Assembly (NCBI GenBank): GCA_964457925.1
Contig: CAYWGH010000004.1
Coordinates: forward strand, 186,001 to 250,000
DNA length: 64,000 nt
DNA from: Coneutiohabitans sp964457925
GTDB taxonomy: Bacteria; Zhuqueibacterota; Zhuqueibacteria; Zhuqueibacterales; Zhuqueibacteraceae
Reading direction: 5' to 3'
Shown: positions 22,770 through 30,615 of the stretch, one piece after another
Numbering within the stretch: position 1 is the stretch's first letter
Layout: each line of letters begins with the position of its first letter
Translations under genes and position numbers: made by a program
Notes under the pieces: model-generated
The model's input: only the letters and a program-made list of their open reading frames with translations
Told to the model about the DNA's origin: nothing
The model's database searches: none

Positions 22770-25652
22770 ATGACCCACCTCCCCAACCTCGAAAGCGAAC
22801 TGCGGCGTAAAATCAAAGGTGACATTCTTTTTGATGACGTTGCGCGCTATCTCTACAGCACAGATGCCAGCTTATACCAAATTCAACCAGTCGGCGTGGT
22901 GTTGCCGCGCGACAAAGACGATGTGATTCAAGCGCTGCGTACCGCCGCAAAATACGGCGTTGCGATTTTGCCGCGCGGCGGCGGCACCAGCCTGGCCGGA
23001 CAGACGGTCGGGCATGCCCTGGTTATCGATTGTTCCAAATATATGACGGCGTTATTGGAAGTCAACGCTGCGGAACGCTGGGCACGCGTTGAGCCCGGAA
23101 TTGTGCGCGACGAACTGAATCGCAAAATCAAGGCGACCGGTTTGCATTTCACTCCGGACGTTGCCACCTCCAGCCGCGCGGCGGTCGGCGGCATGATTGC
23201 CAACAATTCTGCGGGCACGCATTCCATCGTTTATGGCAAAACCGTTGATCAAGTCATCTCGTTGCGCGCGCTGCTCGCCGACGGCGAGGAAGTCGAATTC
23301 CGCGAATTGACGCCGGAGGAATATGAAAACAAGTGCGCGCAACAAAATCTTGAGGGAAAAATCTATCGCGAAACGCGGCGGCTGGTGCAGCAAAATGCCG
23401 AAGAAATTCGCGCGCGTTTTCCCAAGGTGATGCGGCGCGCCGGCGGTTATAATTTTGATCTGTTGCTCGCCCAGAAAAATTGGAATCTCGCCCATCTCAT
23501 CACCGGCAGTGAAGGCACGCTCGCGTTTATCACCGAGGCCAAAGTCCGCCTCGAGCCTTTGCCGAAAGCCACGGGAATTTTGCTCGCGCATTTTCACGAT
23601 ATTTTCGATGCTCTGCGCGCGGTTGCGCCGATTTTGCCGCATAAACCCGCTGCCGTGGAATTGCTCGATAGCCCCATCTTGCGCATGGCGCAACAAAACC
23701 TGGAATTGCGCCGGCATTGTACGTTTGTCGAAGGCGATCCGGCCGCGGTTTTGCTGATCGAATTTTTCGACGAGACGCCAGAAGCGGCGGCGGAACGTGT
23801 GATCCGGCTCGATGAAGAAATCTGCCAACAGCACAAGGCCTATACCTGCACGCGCGCGCTGTCGGCCGCCGAACAGGCGAATGTCTGGTACGTGCGCAAA
23901 GCCGGGTTGGGCTTGCTGATGGGCATGAAAAGTGAACGCAAGCCGGTCGAGTTCATCGAGGATGCGGCCGTGCCGGTGGACGTCATGCCGCTGTACTTGC
24001 GTGAAGTCGCCGACTTGATCGGCTCATTCAACCGCGAAATGACGATGTACGCGCACGTCAGCGTCGGCCTGGCGCATGTGCGCACCATGCTCAATCTCAA
24101 AAACGCGGATGACGTTAAAATCATGCGCCGCATTTCCGAAGGCACGCTCGATTTGGTGTTGAAATACGGTGGCATGATGAGCGGCGAGCACGGCGACGGC
24201 CTGGTGCGCAGCTATCTCAATCCAAAATTTTTTGGACCGCAATTGTATCAAGCTTTTCGCGAGTTGAAGGCGGCGTTTGACCCCCAGGGCATTTTGAATC
24301 CCGGCAAGATTGTGGATGCACAGGGCATGGAGGAAAATTTGCGCATCGGGCCGAACTACCACACGCGCCCGGTGCACACCCATTTTCAATATCGCGAAGA
24401 CGGCGGCTTCGAACGCGCGGTGGAAATGTGCACCGGCGTGGGCGAATGCCGCAAACTTACCGGCGGCACCATGTGCCCCTCGTATATGGCGACGCGCGAC
24501 GAAGAACATTCGACGCGCGGCCGCGCCAACGCTTTGCGCGCGGCGCTCACCGGCGCCATTTCAACCGAACATTTCACCACCAAACGGCTTTATCAAGTTT
24601 TTGATCTCTGCCTGGCCTGTAAAGCCTGCAAATCCGAGTGCCCGTCCAATGTTGATATTGCAAAACTGAAATATGAGTTTCTCTCGCATTATTATGATGA
24701 ACATGGTACGCCCTTCAAGGTTCAGCTATTCTCGCGCCCGGACATTCTGGGACAGCTTGCGGGCGTATTTCCGGGCCTGATCAACCGCGTGCTGCAGAGC
24801 AGCGCAATGCGCAAGGTTATGGAAAAGGCCCTCGGCGTCGATCGGCGTCGCATCTTGCCCTTGTACGCCCGGCAAAATTTCAATCGCTGGTTCAAGCGCC
24901 GAAAAATTGTTCAGAACGGCTATCATTTGCGTCCGCAAGTCGTGCTCTTCAACGATACATTCTTAACTTACCACGAGCCTGAAATCGGCCAGGCTGCGGT
25001 TAAAGTTCTGGAGACGCTCGGCTATCGCGTCGTGCTGGCCAACGCCGGTTGCTGCGGCCGGGCGCAGATTTCAAACGGTTTGCTGCGCGCCGCGCGGCCG
25101 CGCGCCGAGGCCGTGGTCGATCACCTTGCGACATTTGTGGAACAGGGAGCGACGATTGTAGGCTGCGAACCAAGCTGCGTCTCTGCTGTGAAGGAGGATT
25201 ATCTTGATCTCGTGCGCGATTATGACAAGGCCAAATTGGTGGCGGATCATTTTTTGCTGATTGAAGATTTTGTCTTGCGACATTTAGCAACGAATGGTAA
25301 AACCACCAGCTTCAAAGCGCTCAATCAGCAAATTCTATATCACGGCCATTGCCACCTCAAATCGCTGTTCGGCACGGATTCATCAAAAAACGCCCTCGCC
25401 CGCGCGGCGGGTTGCAGCGTGACCGAAGTCGATTCCGGTTGTTGCGGCATGGCCGGCGCCTTTGGTTATGAAAAAAAGCATTATGACATCTCTCTGAAGA
25501 TCGGCGACCAGCGATTGTTTCCGGCAATCAATGCCGGGCCGGTTGATCAGCGCATCGTCGCGAACGGTTTCAGTTGCCGGCATCAAATCGAGCATGCCAC
25601 CGGACGCCGGGCGAAGCATGCGATCGAGATTCTGGCAGAGGCGGTGGCATAA
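22770..25652 (+). CDS. FAD-linked oxidase fused to Fe-S/CCG domains (D-2-hydroxyacid dehydrogenase type)
   Basis: This 960-residue protein combines a GlcD-like half with a GlcF-like half. Residues about 30-260 form an FAD-binding PCMH domain ('VAILPRGGGTSLAGQTVGH', 'MIANNSAGTHSIVYGKT', 'LITGSEGTLAFITEA'). Residues about 270-530 are the FAD-oxidase C-terminal domain, with 'GEHGDGLVRS' and 'FDPQGILNPGKI'. Residues about 570-650 carry two ferredoxin-like clusters ('CTGVGECRKL' with 'MCPSYMATRDEEHSTRGRA', then 'CLACKACKSECPSNVDIAKL'). The C-terminus has two CCG domains ('AGCCGRAQIS', 'GCCGMAGAFGYEK'). The layout is that of YdiJ (D-2-hydroxyglutarate dehydrogenase) and related lactate/glycolate oxidases; substrate not determinable. 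Start at 22770 follows CCAGGAG. It would pass electrons to an unidentified acceptor, probably in the quinone pool. Confidence 0.93.
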   Translation: MTHLPNLESELRRKIKGDILFDDVARYLYSTDASLYQIQPVGVVLPRDKDDVIQALRTAAKYGVAILPRGGGTSLAGQTVGHALVIDCSKYMTALLEVNAAERWARVEPGIVRDELNRKIKATGLHFTPDVATSSRAAVGGMIANNSAGTHSIVYGKTVDQVISLRALLADGEEVEFRELTPEEYENKCAQQNLEGKIYRETRRLVQQNAEEIRARFPKVMRRAGGYNFDLLLAQKNWNLAHLITGSEGTLAFITEAKVRLEPLPKATGILLAHFHDIFDALRAVAPILPHKPAAVELLDSPILRMAQQNLELRRHCTFVEGDPAAVLLIEFFDETPEAAAERVIRLDEEICQQHKAYTCTRALSAAEQANVWYVRKAGLGLLMGMKSERKPVEFIEDAAVPVDVMPLYLREVADLIGSFNREMTMYAHVSVGLAHVRTMLNLKNADDVKIMRRISEGTLDLVLKYGGMMSGEHGDGLVRSYLNPKFFGPQLYQAFRELKAAFDPQGILNPGKIVDAQGMEENLRIGPNYHTRPVHTHFQYREDGGFERAVEMCTGVGECRKLTGGTMCPSYMATRDEEHSTRGRANALRAALTGAISTEHFTTKRLYQVFDLCLACKACKSECPSNVDIAKLKYEFLSHYYDEHGTPFKVQLFSRPDILGQLAGVFPGLINRVLQSSAMRKVMEKALGVDRRRILPLYARQNFNRWFKRRKIVQNGYHLRPQVVLFNDTFLTYHEPEIGQAAVKVLETLGYRVVLANAGCCGRAQISNGLLRAARPRAEAVVDHLATFVEQGATIVGCEPSCVSAVKEDYLDLVRDYDKAKLVADHFLLIEDFVLRHLATNGKTTSFKALNQQILYHGHCHLKSLFGTDSSKNALARAAGCSVTEVDSGCCGMAGAFGYEKKHYDISLKIGDQRLFPAINAGPVDQRIVANGFSCRHQIEHATGRRAKHAIEILAEAVA

Positions 25653-25655
25653 GAA

Positions 25656-26369
25656 ATGAATACTGGCATGGACTCGTTATTAGTCAAAGCGGGATTAGCG
25701 GTACTGATTTTCTTGCCTCCTCTGATATATTTTTTTCGTGAAGATTTTTTTCGTGATAGGAGAACCAGAAGAAACAAAATACTCTCAAAAATCTTGTTAG
25801 TGTCTTGGGTGGCTTCTATCCCGGCTTATGTCTATTCTGAATATGCTGACATTTCAGACTCCCAAGTCATGAAAAGTAATATTGACATGTTGAGACATCA
25901 AAACACCAGACTACTTCTCGGCATTGATTCATTGATGACGCAAAATAAAATACTTAAGTCAACTATTGATGAATACCAAAATGAAAATAGCAGTTTAAAA
26001 AAGTCGCTCAAAGAAACGATTTATCGAACTTTCAGGCTTAATGAATTGACAGATGGATCTATAGCAATGCTCACGCCTTATAAAAGCTTGCAAACTCAAT
26101 GCGACAAAGCACTGAGGATGTATCAAAATGGAGATATTCTTTCTGCAAAACTTATCCTTGAAGTCGTTCTTGAAAGGAGCCCCAATTTTGCTCAAGCCTT
26201 AACATTGATGAGTTTCATTCTAAACGAACAAGGCGATATCGAAGAAGCGCTACGGCTGATGGAAAAAGCGTATCAAGTTTCAAAAAATCCAGAAATATTT
26301 AAAAACGTTGAAATACTCAAAAGAAATCCAGGAAAAAGGTTGCCAATCAAAACAATAAACGAACGGTAG
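25656..26369 (+). CDS. Membrane-anchored coiled-coil/TPR-like protein of unknown function, AT-rich
   Basis: The 237-residue protein has an N-terminal hydrophobic helix (LAVLIFLPPLIYFF) followed by a basic stretch (RDRRTRRNK) and a second hydrophobic segment (ILLVSWVASIPAYVYS). A coiled coil at about 75-130 follows, then a TPR-like helical pair ('MYQNGDILSAKLILEVVLER', 'QGDIEEALRLMEKAYQVS'). I do not recognise a specific family. It starts 3 bp after the oxidoreductase stop, so it may be co-transcribed. Its base and codon use (many AAA, AAT, ATA codons) is far AT-richer than both neighbours, which suggests recent acquisition. Confidence 0.65.
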   Translation: MNTGMDSLLVKAGLAVLIFLPPLIYFFREDFFRDRRTRRNKILSKILLVSWVASIPAYVYSEYADISDSQVMKSNIDMLRHQNTRLLLGIDSLMTQNKILKSTIDEYQNENSSLKKSLKETIYRTFRLNELTDGSIAMLTPYKSLQTQCDKALRMYQNGDILSAKLILEVVLERSPNFAQALTLMSFILNEQGDIEEALRLMEKAYQVSKNPEIFKNVEILKRNPGKRLPIKTINER

Positions 26370-26407
26370 AGTGAAGCTCTAAAACAAGGACAAGTTGCCA
26401 AAGGACT

Positions 26408-27508
26408 ATGAAACACAACTTTCTTCTGCTGCTGCTCGCAAGCACTTTCATATTCTGCACTTTCGACGCGACCGCGCAAACGCAGGCACAAGTTCGTGCA
26501 TTATGGGGCTTCGCACCCGAGGGCCCGTTTGCCGGCACGCCCAAGGAAACGGCTGCCGCGTTGTATGCGAACAACATTAACGCAGTATTTGTTGACACCA
26601 TCTCCCCGGATTTGCAAAAAGCGTTAAAAGCCATCGGCGTTAAAGTCTACACGACCCTGAACGTTTTCGGCGGTCAAGCGCTTTGGCGGCGCTATCCCCA
26701 ACTCCGTCCGGTGGATCGCTTCGGCAACCGCGTGTCCGCGGCGCAGGGCAACGGCATTTGTCCGACGCAACGCTGGTATTGGCCGCGCCTCTTGCGCAGC
26801 CTGGCGCAAAAACGGGACGCCGGCTTTGACGGCGTGTGGCTCGACTTTATCCGCTTCAGCGGCATGTGGGAAACGCCCTCGCCCAATTTGACCGAAACAT
26901 GCTTTTGTGATTCAACCCTGGCCGATTTCGAACGCGCCACTGCGACTATCATTCCAACCGATCTTCCCATCGATTCTTCCGATAGTATTGCCGCGACGCC
27001 TCAGGCGCAAAGCATTGCTGCGAAGGCAAAGTGGATTCTGACTCATCATCGCCGTGAATGGATTCTTTATAAAATCGGCGTGATTGCAGAGTTCGCGCAA
27101 CAAGCAAAAGCAACGCTGGCCAAAAACCCGGACGCCGTGCTCGGCATGTTCGGCGTGCCCTGGAAGCGCGAACAATATGGCTATGCTCTGGTGAGCATTT
27201 TGGGCCAGGATTATCGCCGCTTGAGCAATTCTATTGATATCTTTTCTCCGATGCTGTATCACGAGCTTTGCGGCCAGCCGGTCGAATGGATTGAAACCTT
27301 CGTCAAATATGCGGCGGCGGAAACCAAGAAGCCCATTCTGCCCATCGTGCAATGCGATCTCGGCCCCGAACACCGTGTGCCGGACGATGAATTTGCTGCA
27401 GCCGTGCTCAGCGGCTTGGAAGCGCCTTCGCAAGGTGTCATCGTCTTCCGCCAGCAGCCGCTGCTCGAAGCCAAACAATTGCCCATTCTCAGCTCCGCCT
27501 GGAAGTGA
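26408..27508 (+). CDS. Exported glycoside hydrolase-like protein (family 10-like/GHL TIM barrel)
   Basis: The 366-residue protein has a signal peptide (MKHNFLLLLLASTFIFCTFDATAQ). The mature part looks like a TIM-barrel glycosidase of the 'family 10 glycosyl hydrolase-like'/DUF4015-type group: 'AALYANNINAVFVDTI', 'KAIGVKVYTTLNVFGG', 'ICPTQRWYWPRLLRSLA' and 'AGFDGVWLDFIRFSGMW' (the Asp after GVWL being a candidate catalytic residue). 'SIDIFSPMLYHELCG' and 'SQGVIVFRQQPLL' are also present. The substrate is unknown; a periplasmic or secreted polysaccharide is likely. Start follows AAAGGACT. No carbohydrate cluster surrounds it. Confidence 0.75.
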   Translation: MKHNFLLLLLASTFIFCTFDATAQTQAQVRALWGFAPEGPFAGTPKETAAALYANNINAVFVDTISPDLQKALKAIGVKVYTTLNVFGGQALWRRYPQLRPVDRFGNRVSAAQGNGICPTQRWYWPRLLRSLAQKRDAGFDGVWLDFIRFSGMWETPSPNLTETCFCDSTLADFERATATIIPTDLPIDSSDSIAATPQAQSIAAKAKWILTHHRREWILYKIGVIAEFAQQAKATLAKNPDAVLGMFGVPWKREQYGYALVSILGQDYRRLSNSIDIFSPMLYHELCGQPVEWIETFVKYAAAETKKPILPIVQCDLGPEHRVPDDEFAAAVLSGLEAPSQGVIVFRQQPLLEAKQLPILSSAWK

Positions 27509-27523
27509 AACGCGAAATTCCGG

Positions 27524-27552
27524 TTGACAACACGGCTTGAGATTGCTACCTT
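27524..27552 (+). promoter_or_regulatory. Candidate promoter upstream of the prodomain gene
   Basis: TTGACA (27524-27529), 17 bp, TACCTT (27547-27552), with TGC just before the -10 as an extended -10 element. It lies about 114 bp upstream of the ATG at 27666. The -10 is weak, so this is only a candidate. Confidence 0.3.
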
Positions 27553-27639
27553 GCTGCCGGTTGCTTGTCGCTGGTTGCATGCGCATGTCGTTTGTGTTTT
27601 GATGCAGCAACCAGGAACGGGCAGCCAACAACCAGCAAG
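27551..27639. repeat. Imperfect inverted repeat with CTGGTTGC units
   Basis: CTGGTTGC (27571-27578) pairs with GCAACCAG (27607-27614). On both sides further related units occur (TTGCTGCCGG on the left; GGCAGCC and AACCAGCAAG on the right), giving an imperfect palindrome of about 90 bp in the leader of the prodomain gene. It resembles the GCAACCAGCAACCAG-type repeats seen in many genomes. Confidence 0.5.
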
Positions 27640-27665
27640 ATCATTCACTTTCATTCGCAAAAGCC

Positions 27666-28010
27666 ATGAAGCTGTTCATCCTGTTTCTCTTTGCCGCCTT
27701 CACCAGTCTAACAATGCCGCCTTGCAATCAGGCAGAACAACAACGCGAATCATCAGAAACGAATACGGCAATGGCCTCTCCCTCCGAAGTATTGATCAAA
27801 TTCAAAGCCTCGGCGCAGGCGGATTCCGTGCAAGCGTTCACCGCAGCGCTGGGTTTGGTGCAAGTACGCGATTTGTCGGCGATCGGGGTGCGCGTTTTTC
27901 GTGTGCCGGCAGGCCAATCGCTCGACACGATCTTGCAGAAATGCCGCGCCCATCCGCAGGTCGAATACGCCGAACCGAACATCGAATATCGCATTCCCGA
28001 GAAGCAGTGA
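27666..28010 (+). CDS. Stand-alone subtilase prodomain-like protein
   Basis: The 114-residue protein has a signal sequence (MKLFILFLFAAFTSLTMPPC; the Cys is not in a canonical lipobox). Its single domain resembles the N-terminal prodomain of fervidolysin-like subtilases: 'SEVLIKFKASAQADSVQAFT' and 'CRAHPQVEYAEPNIEYRIP'. No catalytic domain follows; the protein stops at once after the domain. A complete subtilase with its own prodomain of the same type ('GVIYAEPNYLYYA') begins 240 bp downstream on the same strand. Free prodomain-like proteins of this sort can act as chaperones or tight inhibitors of subtilases (inhibitor I9 type), so I infer a regulator of the neighbouring protease. It could also be a remnant of a duplicated protease gene. 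Confidence 0.7.
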   Translation: MKLFILFLFAAFTSLTMPPCNQAEQQRESSETNTAMASPSEVLIKFKASAQADSVQAFTAALGLVQVRDLSAIGVRVFRVPAGQSLDTILQKCRAHPQVEYAEPNIEYRIPEKQ

Positions 28011-28252
28011 CTCGGCGCAGCGGCGTTTTGAATTACCGGCAACATGATCAGCGCCGGCAATAAAAAAAAGCAAGAAAGCAATCCTGCCGGCAGTGTCTGA
28101 TCTGTGTCGGTCCAGAAGTGAGAAACCGTCCAGGCCGTTATTTTTTAGCATGTCAAAAATCAACAACCCGAGACGCGCCGCTTAACAACTGCCCGGCCAG
28201 TGGTATCAATTATTCCTGTCGACAACTCTCAACCCCACTCGAGGAGGATTTC

Positions 28253-29611
28253 ATGAAAAAATGGTGGAGCGTTTTGTGCCTGCTGCTGTTGGCGACGATG
28301 TTCAGCGCCCAAACAACCAAGCAGGAGGAACGGCCGTTGTTTATTCCCGGTGAAGTCGTGGTCAGAGTCAGCGATCCGAGCTTGATGGCTGCCATGCCTT
28401 CGTCAAAATCGCTGGGGCCGAGCGACATTTTTGTGGTGAAAGACACCACCGGCAAGGATGTCAATGCGCTCGTCGATGAATTGCAAAGTCGCCCCGGCGT
28501 TATCTATGCCGAACCGAATTATCTTTACTATGCCAGTGAAACACCCAACGATCCGCAATTCAATCAGCTTTGGGGGCTTCACAACACCGGACAGACCGGC
28601 GGCACGACTGATGCAGATATTGATGCAGTCGAGGCCTGGGACGTGCAGAAAGGCAGCGCAGACATTCTGGTTGCGGTAATCGATACCGGCGTTGATTACA
28701 AACATCCCGATCTGGCCGCCAACATGTGGACGAACCCGGGCGAAGATCCCTGGACGGATCCCAACGATCCCACCAGCGGCAACGGGATCGATGACGATAA
28801 CAACGGTTTTATCGATGATTGGCGCGGTTGGGATTTCGTCAATCGCGACAATGATCCTTTCGATGACAATATTCATGGCACACATGTCGCCGGCACGATT
28901 GGCGCGGTCGGAAATAACGGCATCGGGGTCACGGGCGTGAATTGGACCGTGCAGATCATGCCGTTAAAATTTTTGAGCAGCAGCGGCTCGGGCAGCTTGT
29001 CCGATGCCATCGAGGCCATCACGTATGCCGCGCGCTTCGGCGCGCATGTGATGAACAATAGTTGGGGCGGCGGCGGCCGCTCACAGGCGTTGGAAGATGC
29101 GATCAAGTTTGCCAATCAGCAAGGCTCGCTCTTCGTGGCAGCCGCGGGCAATAACGGTACGGATAACGACGCCACGCCGAATTATCCTTCAAACTATGAG
29201 GTCGAAAACGTGCTTGCAGTCGCGGCAATTGATCACGAGGGTAACCTGGCGGTGTTCGGCTCTGGCGGCGGCGGCGGCATATGCGGTGGCTGCCTCGGCG
29301 AGGTTCTGCCGGTGCCCGGCTCCAACTATGGCGCAACCACGGTTGATCTGGCCGCCCCGGGGAAAAATATTTTGAGCACGACGCCCAACAATGGCTATCA
29401 GTCGCTCTCCGGCACCTCGATGGCAACGCCGCATGTTGCCGGCATTGCGGCGCTGACGCTGGCACAATTTCCCGCGCTAACCAACATTCAACTCAAGAAC
29501 CGGTTGCTGGCATCCGTCGATGTCAAGCCGGGCTTGCAGGGTAAAATGGTGACGGGCGGCATTCTCAATGCCTTCAAAGCCGTGAATGCGCCGCTGACGG
29601 CTGCGCCATAA
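28253..29611 (+). CDS. Secreted subtilisin-like serine peptidase (S8)
   Basis: The 452-residue S8 peptidase starts at ATG 28253 behind GAGGAGG. It has a signal peptide (MKKWWSVLCLLLLATMFSA), a fervidolysin-type prodomain (about 25-105, 'IPGEVVVRVSDPSL' to 'AEPNYLYYASE') and the catalytic domain. The triad is seen as Asp in 'VAVIDTGVDYKHPDL', His in 'HGTHVAGTIGAVGNNG' and Ser in 'LSGTSMATPHVAG'. The oxyanion Asn is in 'FVAAAGNNGTD'. 'DDDNNGFIDDWRGWDF' resembles a calcium-binding insertion common in these enzymes. There is no sorting tail, so after Sec export it would be periplasmic or released by another route. A strong terminator follows. Confidence 0.95.
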   Translation: MKKWWSVLCLLLLATMFSAQTTKQEERPLFIPGEVVVRVSDPSLMAAMPSSKSLGPSDIFVVKDTTGKDVNALVDELQSRPGVIYAEPNYLYYASETPNDPQFNQLWGLHNTGQTGGTTDADIDAVEAWDVQKGSADILVAVIDTGVDYKHPDLAANMWTNPGEDPWTDPNDPTSGNGIDDDNNGFIDDWRGWDFVNRDNDPFDDNIHGTHVAGTIGAVGNNGIGVTGVNWTVQIMPLKFLSSSGSGSLSDAIEAITYAARFGAHVMNNSWGGGGRSQALEDAIKFANQQGSLFVAAAGNNGTDNDATPNYPSNYEVENVLAVAAIDHEGNLAVFGSGGGGGICGGCLGEVLPVPGSNYGATTVDLAAPGKNILSTTPNNGYQSLSGTSMATPHVAGIAALTLAQFPALTNIQLKNRLLASVDVKPGLQGKMVTGGILNAFKAVNAPLTAAP

Positions 29612-29643
29612 ACTCGCATCAAATCTTTTGTGTTCCTAACACG

Positions 29644-29674
29644 CCCACTTTCGCGCACGCGGAAGTGGGTTTTT
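29644..29674 (+). terminator. Intrinsic terminator
   Basis: CCCACTT (29644-29650) pairs with AAGTGGG (29663-29669), extended by CGCG/CGCG inside the stem and followed by TTTTTGTTTTT. It lies 33 bp past the subtilase stop. Confidence 0.9.
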
Positions 29675-29724
29675 GTTTTTGACAAAGAATATTTTGCCAA
29701 TGCCTGCAATGCCAATGGCGAGAG

Positions 29725-29753
29725 TTGACTTTTCGAGGAGTGTGTGATATATT
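29725..29753 (+). promoter_or_regulatory. Sigma-70-type promoter implying a leaderless mRNA
   Basis: TTGACT (29725-29730), exactly 17 bp, TATATT (29748-29753). The ATG of the hydrolase gene begins at 29761, 7 bases after the -10, which is where transcription would start. No ribosome binding site lies at a usable distance (GAGGAG at 29735-29740 is about 20 bp away, inside the spacer). Confidence 0.5.
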
Positions 29754-29760
29754 GTTCACA

Positions 29761-30555
29761 ATGACCAGCCTTCTTGAAACCGGATGTTTGCTGCTACATG
29801 GCTTTACGAGCAGCCCCCGAGAAATGTCCGAGCTTGCCGCTTTTCTGAAAACGCAAGGCTATCTCACGCAAACGCCGCGCTTGCCGGGTCATGCCACCAC
29901 GCCGCAAGATTTATTGCGCGTTTCTCATCAGGATTGGCTGGCCACGGCGGAAGAATCATTTCAAGCCCTGCGCAGCAGCACGCAAAAGCAAATTGTGATC
30001 GGCCTTTCCATGGGCGGTTTATTGGCGCTGCATCTCGCGGCGAACCACACATTCGCGGGCGTCGTAGCGTTAGCGCCGGCGCTAAAACTGCGGCCCTGGG
30101 CGAAAATCAGCATACGCCTGTTGTCGCCGTTCAATTACATTCGCCGCAAGCCGCGCGGCCCGGATGTGCACGACCCGCGGGGCAAAGCCTTGTTGGATGG
30201 TTACAATCATTATCCCATTGCCGCAGCCAAGCCGCTGCTGCGCTTGCAGCGCCTGGTGCGCGCAGAATTAAGCAAAATCAAAATACCGCTGTTGGCAATT
30301 CATTCACGCCAGGATCACACGGTTCCCATCAAGGCGCTCGATTATTTATTTGAAAACGTGCAATCGCCGCATCGCGAGCAAATGATCGTCGAGGATTCCT
30401 ATCACGTTCTCACCGTCGATTGCGATCGCGAAAAAATATTTGCCCGCATTTCGGATTTTATCAAACGAGTCACCAACAACCAGATTTTCTTCGAAAAAGA
30501 ATCAAAAGCGCAACCATTCGCCGCCAGGAAAAAAATCGTGCAGATGAAATCTTAG
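29761..30555 (+). CDS. Alpha/beta hydrolase, carboxylesterase/monoglyceride lipase-like
   Basis: The 264-residue cytoplasmic hydrolase has 'CLLLHGFTSSPREM' (oxyanion region), the nucleophile elbow 'IGLSMGGLLAL', an acid-bearing 'AIHSRQDHTVP' and a C-terminal 'DSYHVLTVDCDREK' with the catalytic His. It resembles Est30-like carboxylesterases and bacterial monoacylglycerol lipases. The start is the ATG at 29761; the longer in-frame reading from 29725 begins inside the promoter. The C-terminal 25 residues after 'FIKRVTNNQIF' are an unconserved basic tail. It precedes the ABC exporter operon by 61 bp on the same strand. Confidence 0.88.
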   Translation: MTSLLETGCLLLHGFTSSPREMSELAAFLKTQGYLTQTPRLPGHATTPQDLLRVSHQDWLATAEESFQALRSSTQKQIVIGLSMGGLLALHLAANHTFAGVVALAPALKLRPWAKISIRLLSPFNYIRRKPRGPDVHDPRGKALLDGYNHYPIAAAKPLLRLQRLVRAELSKIKIPLLAIHSRQDHTVPIKALDYLFENVQSPHREQMIVEDSYHVLTVDCDREKIFARISDFIKRVTNNQIFFEKESKAQPFAARKKIVQMKS

Positions 30556-30615
30556 GCGATCGCCATTTTTTGCATCCGGGATACGCCGCCCCCAATTTTA
30601 TTAACGTGCAACAAT

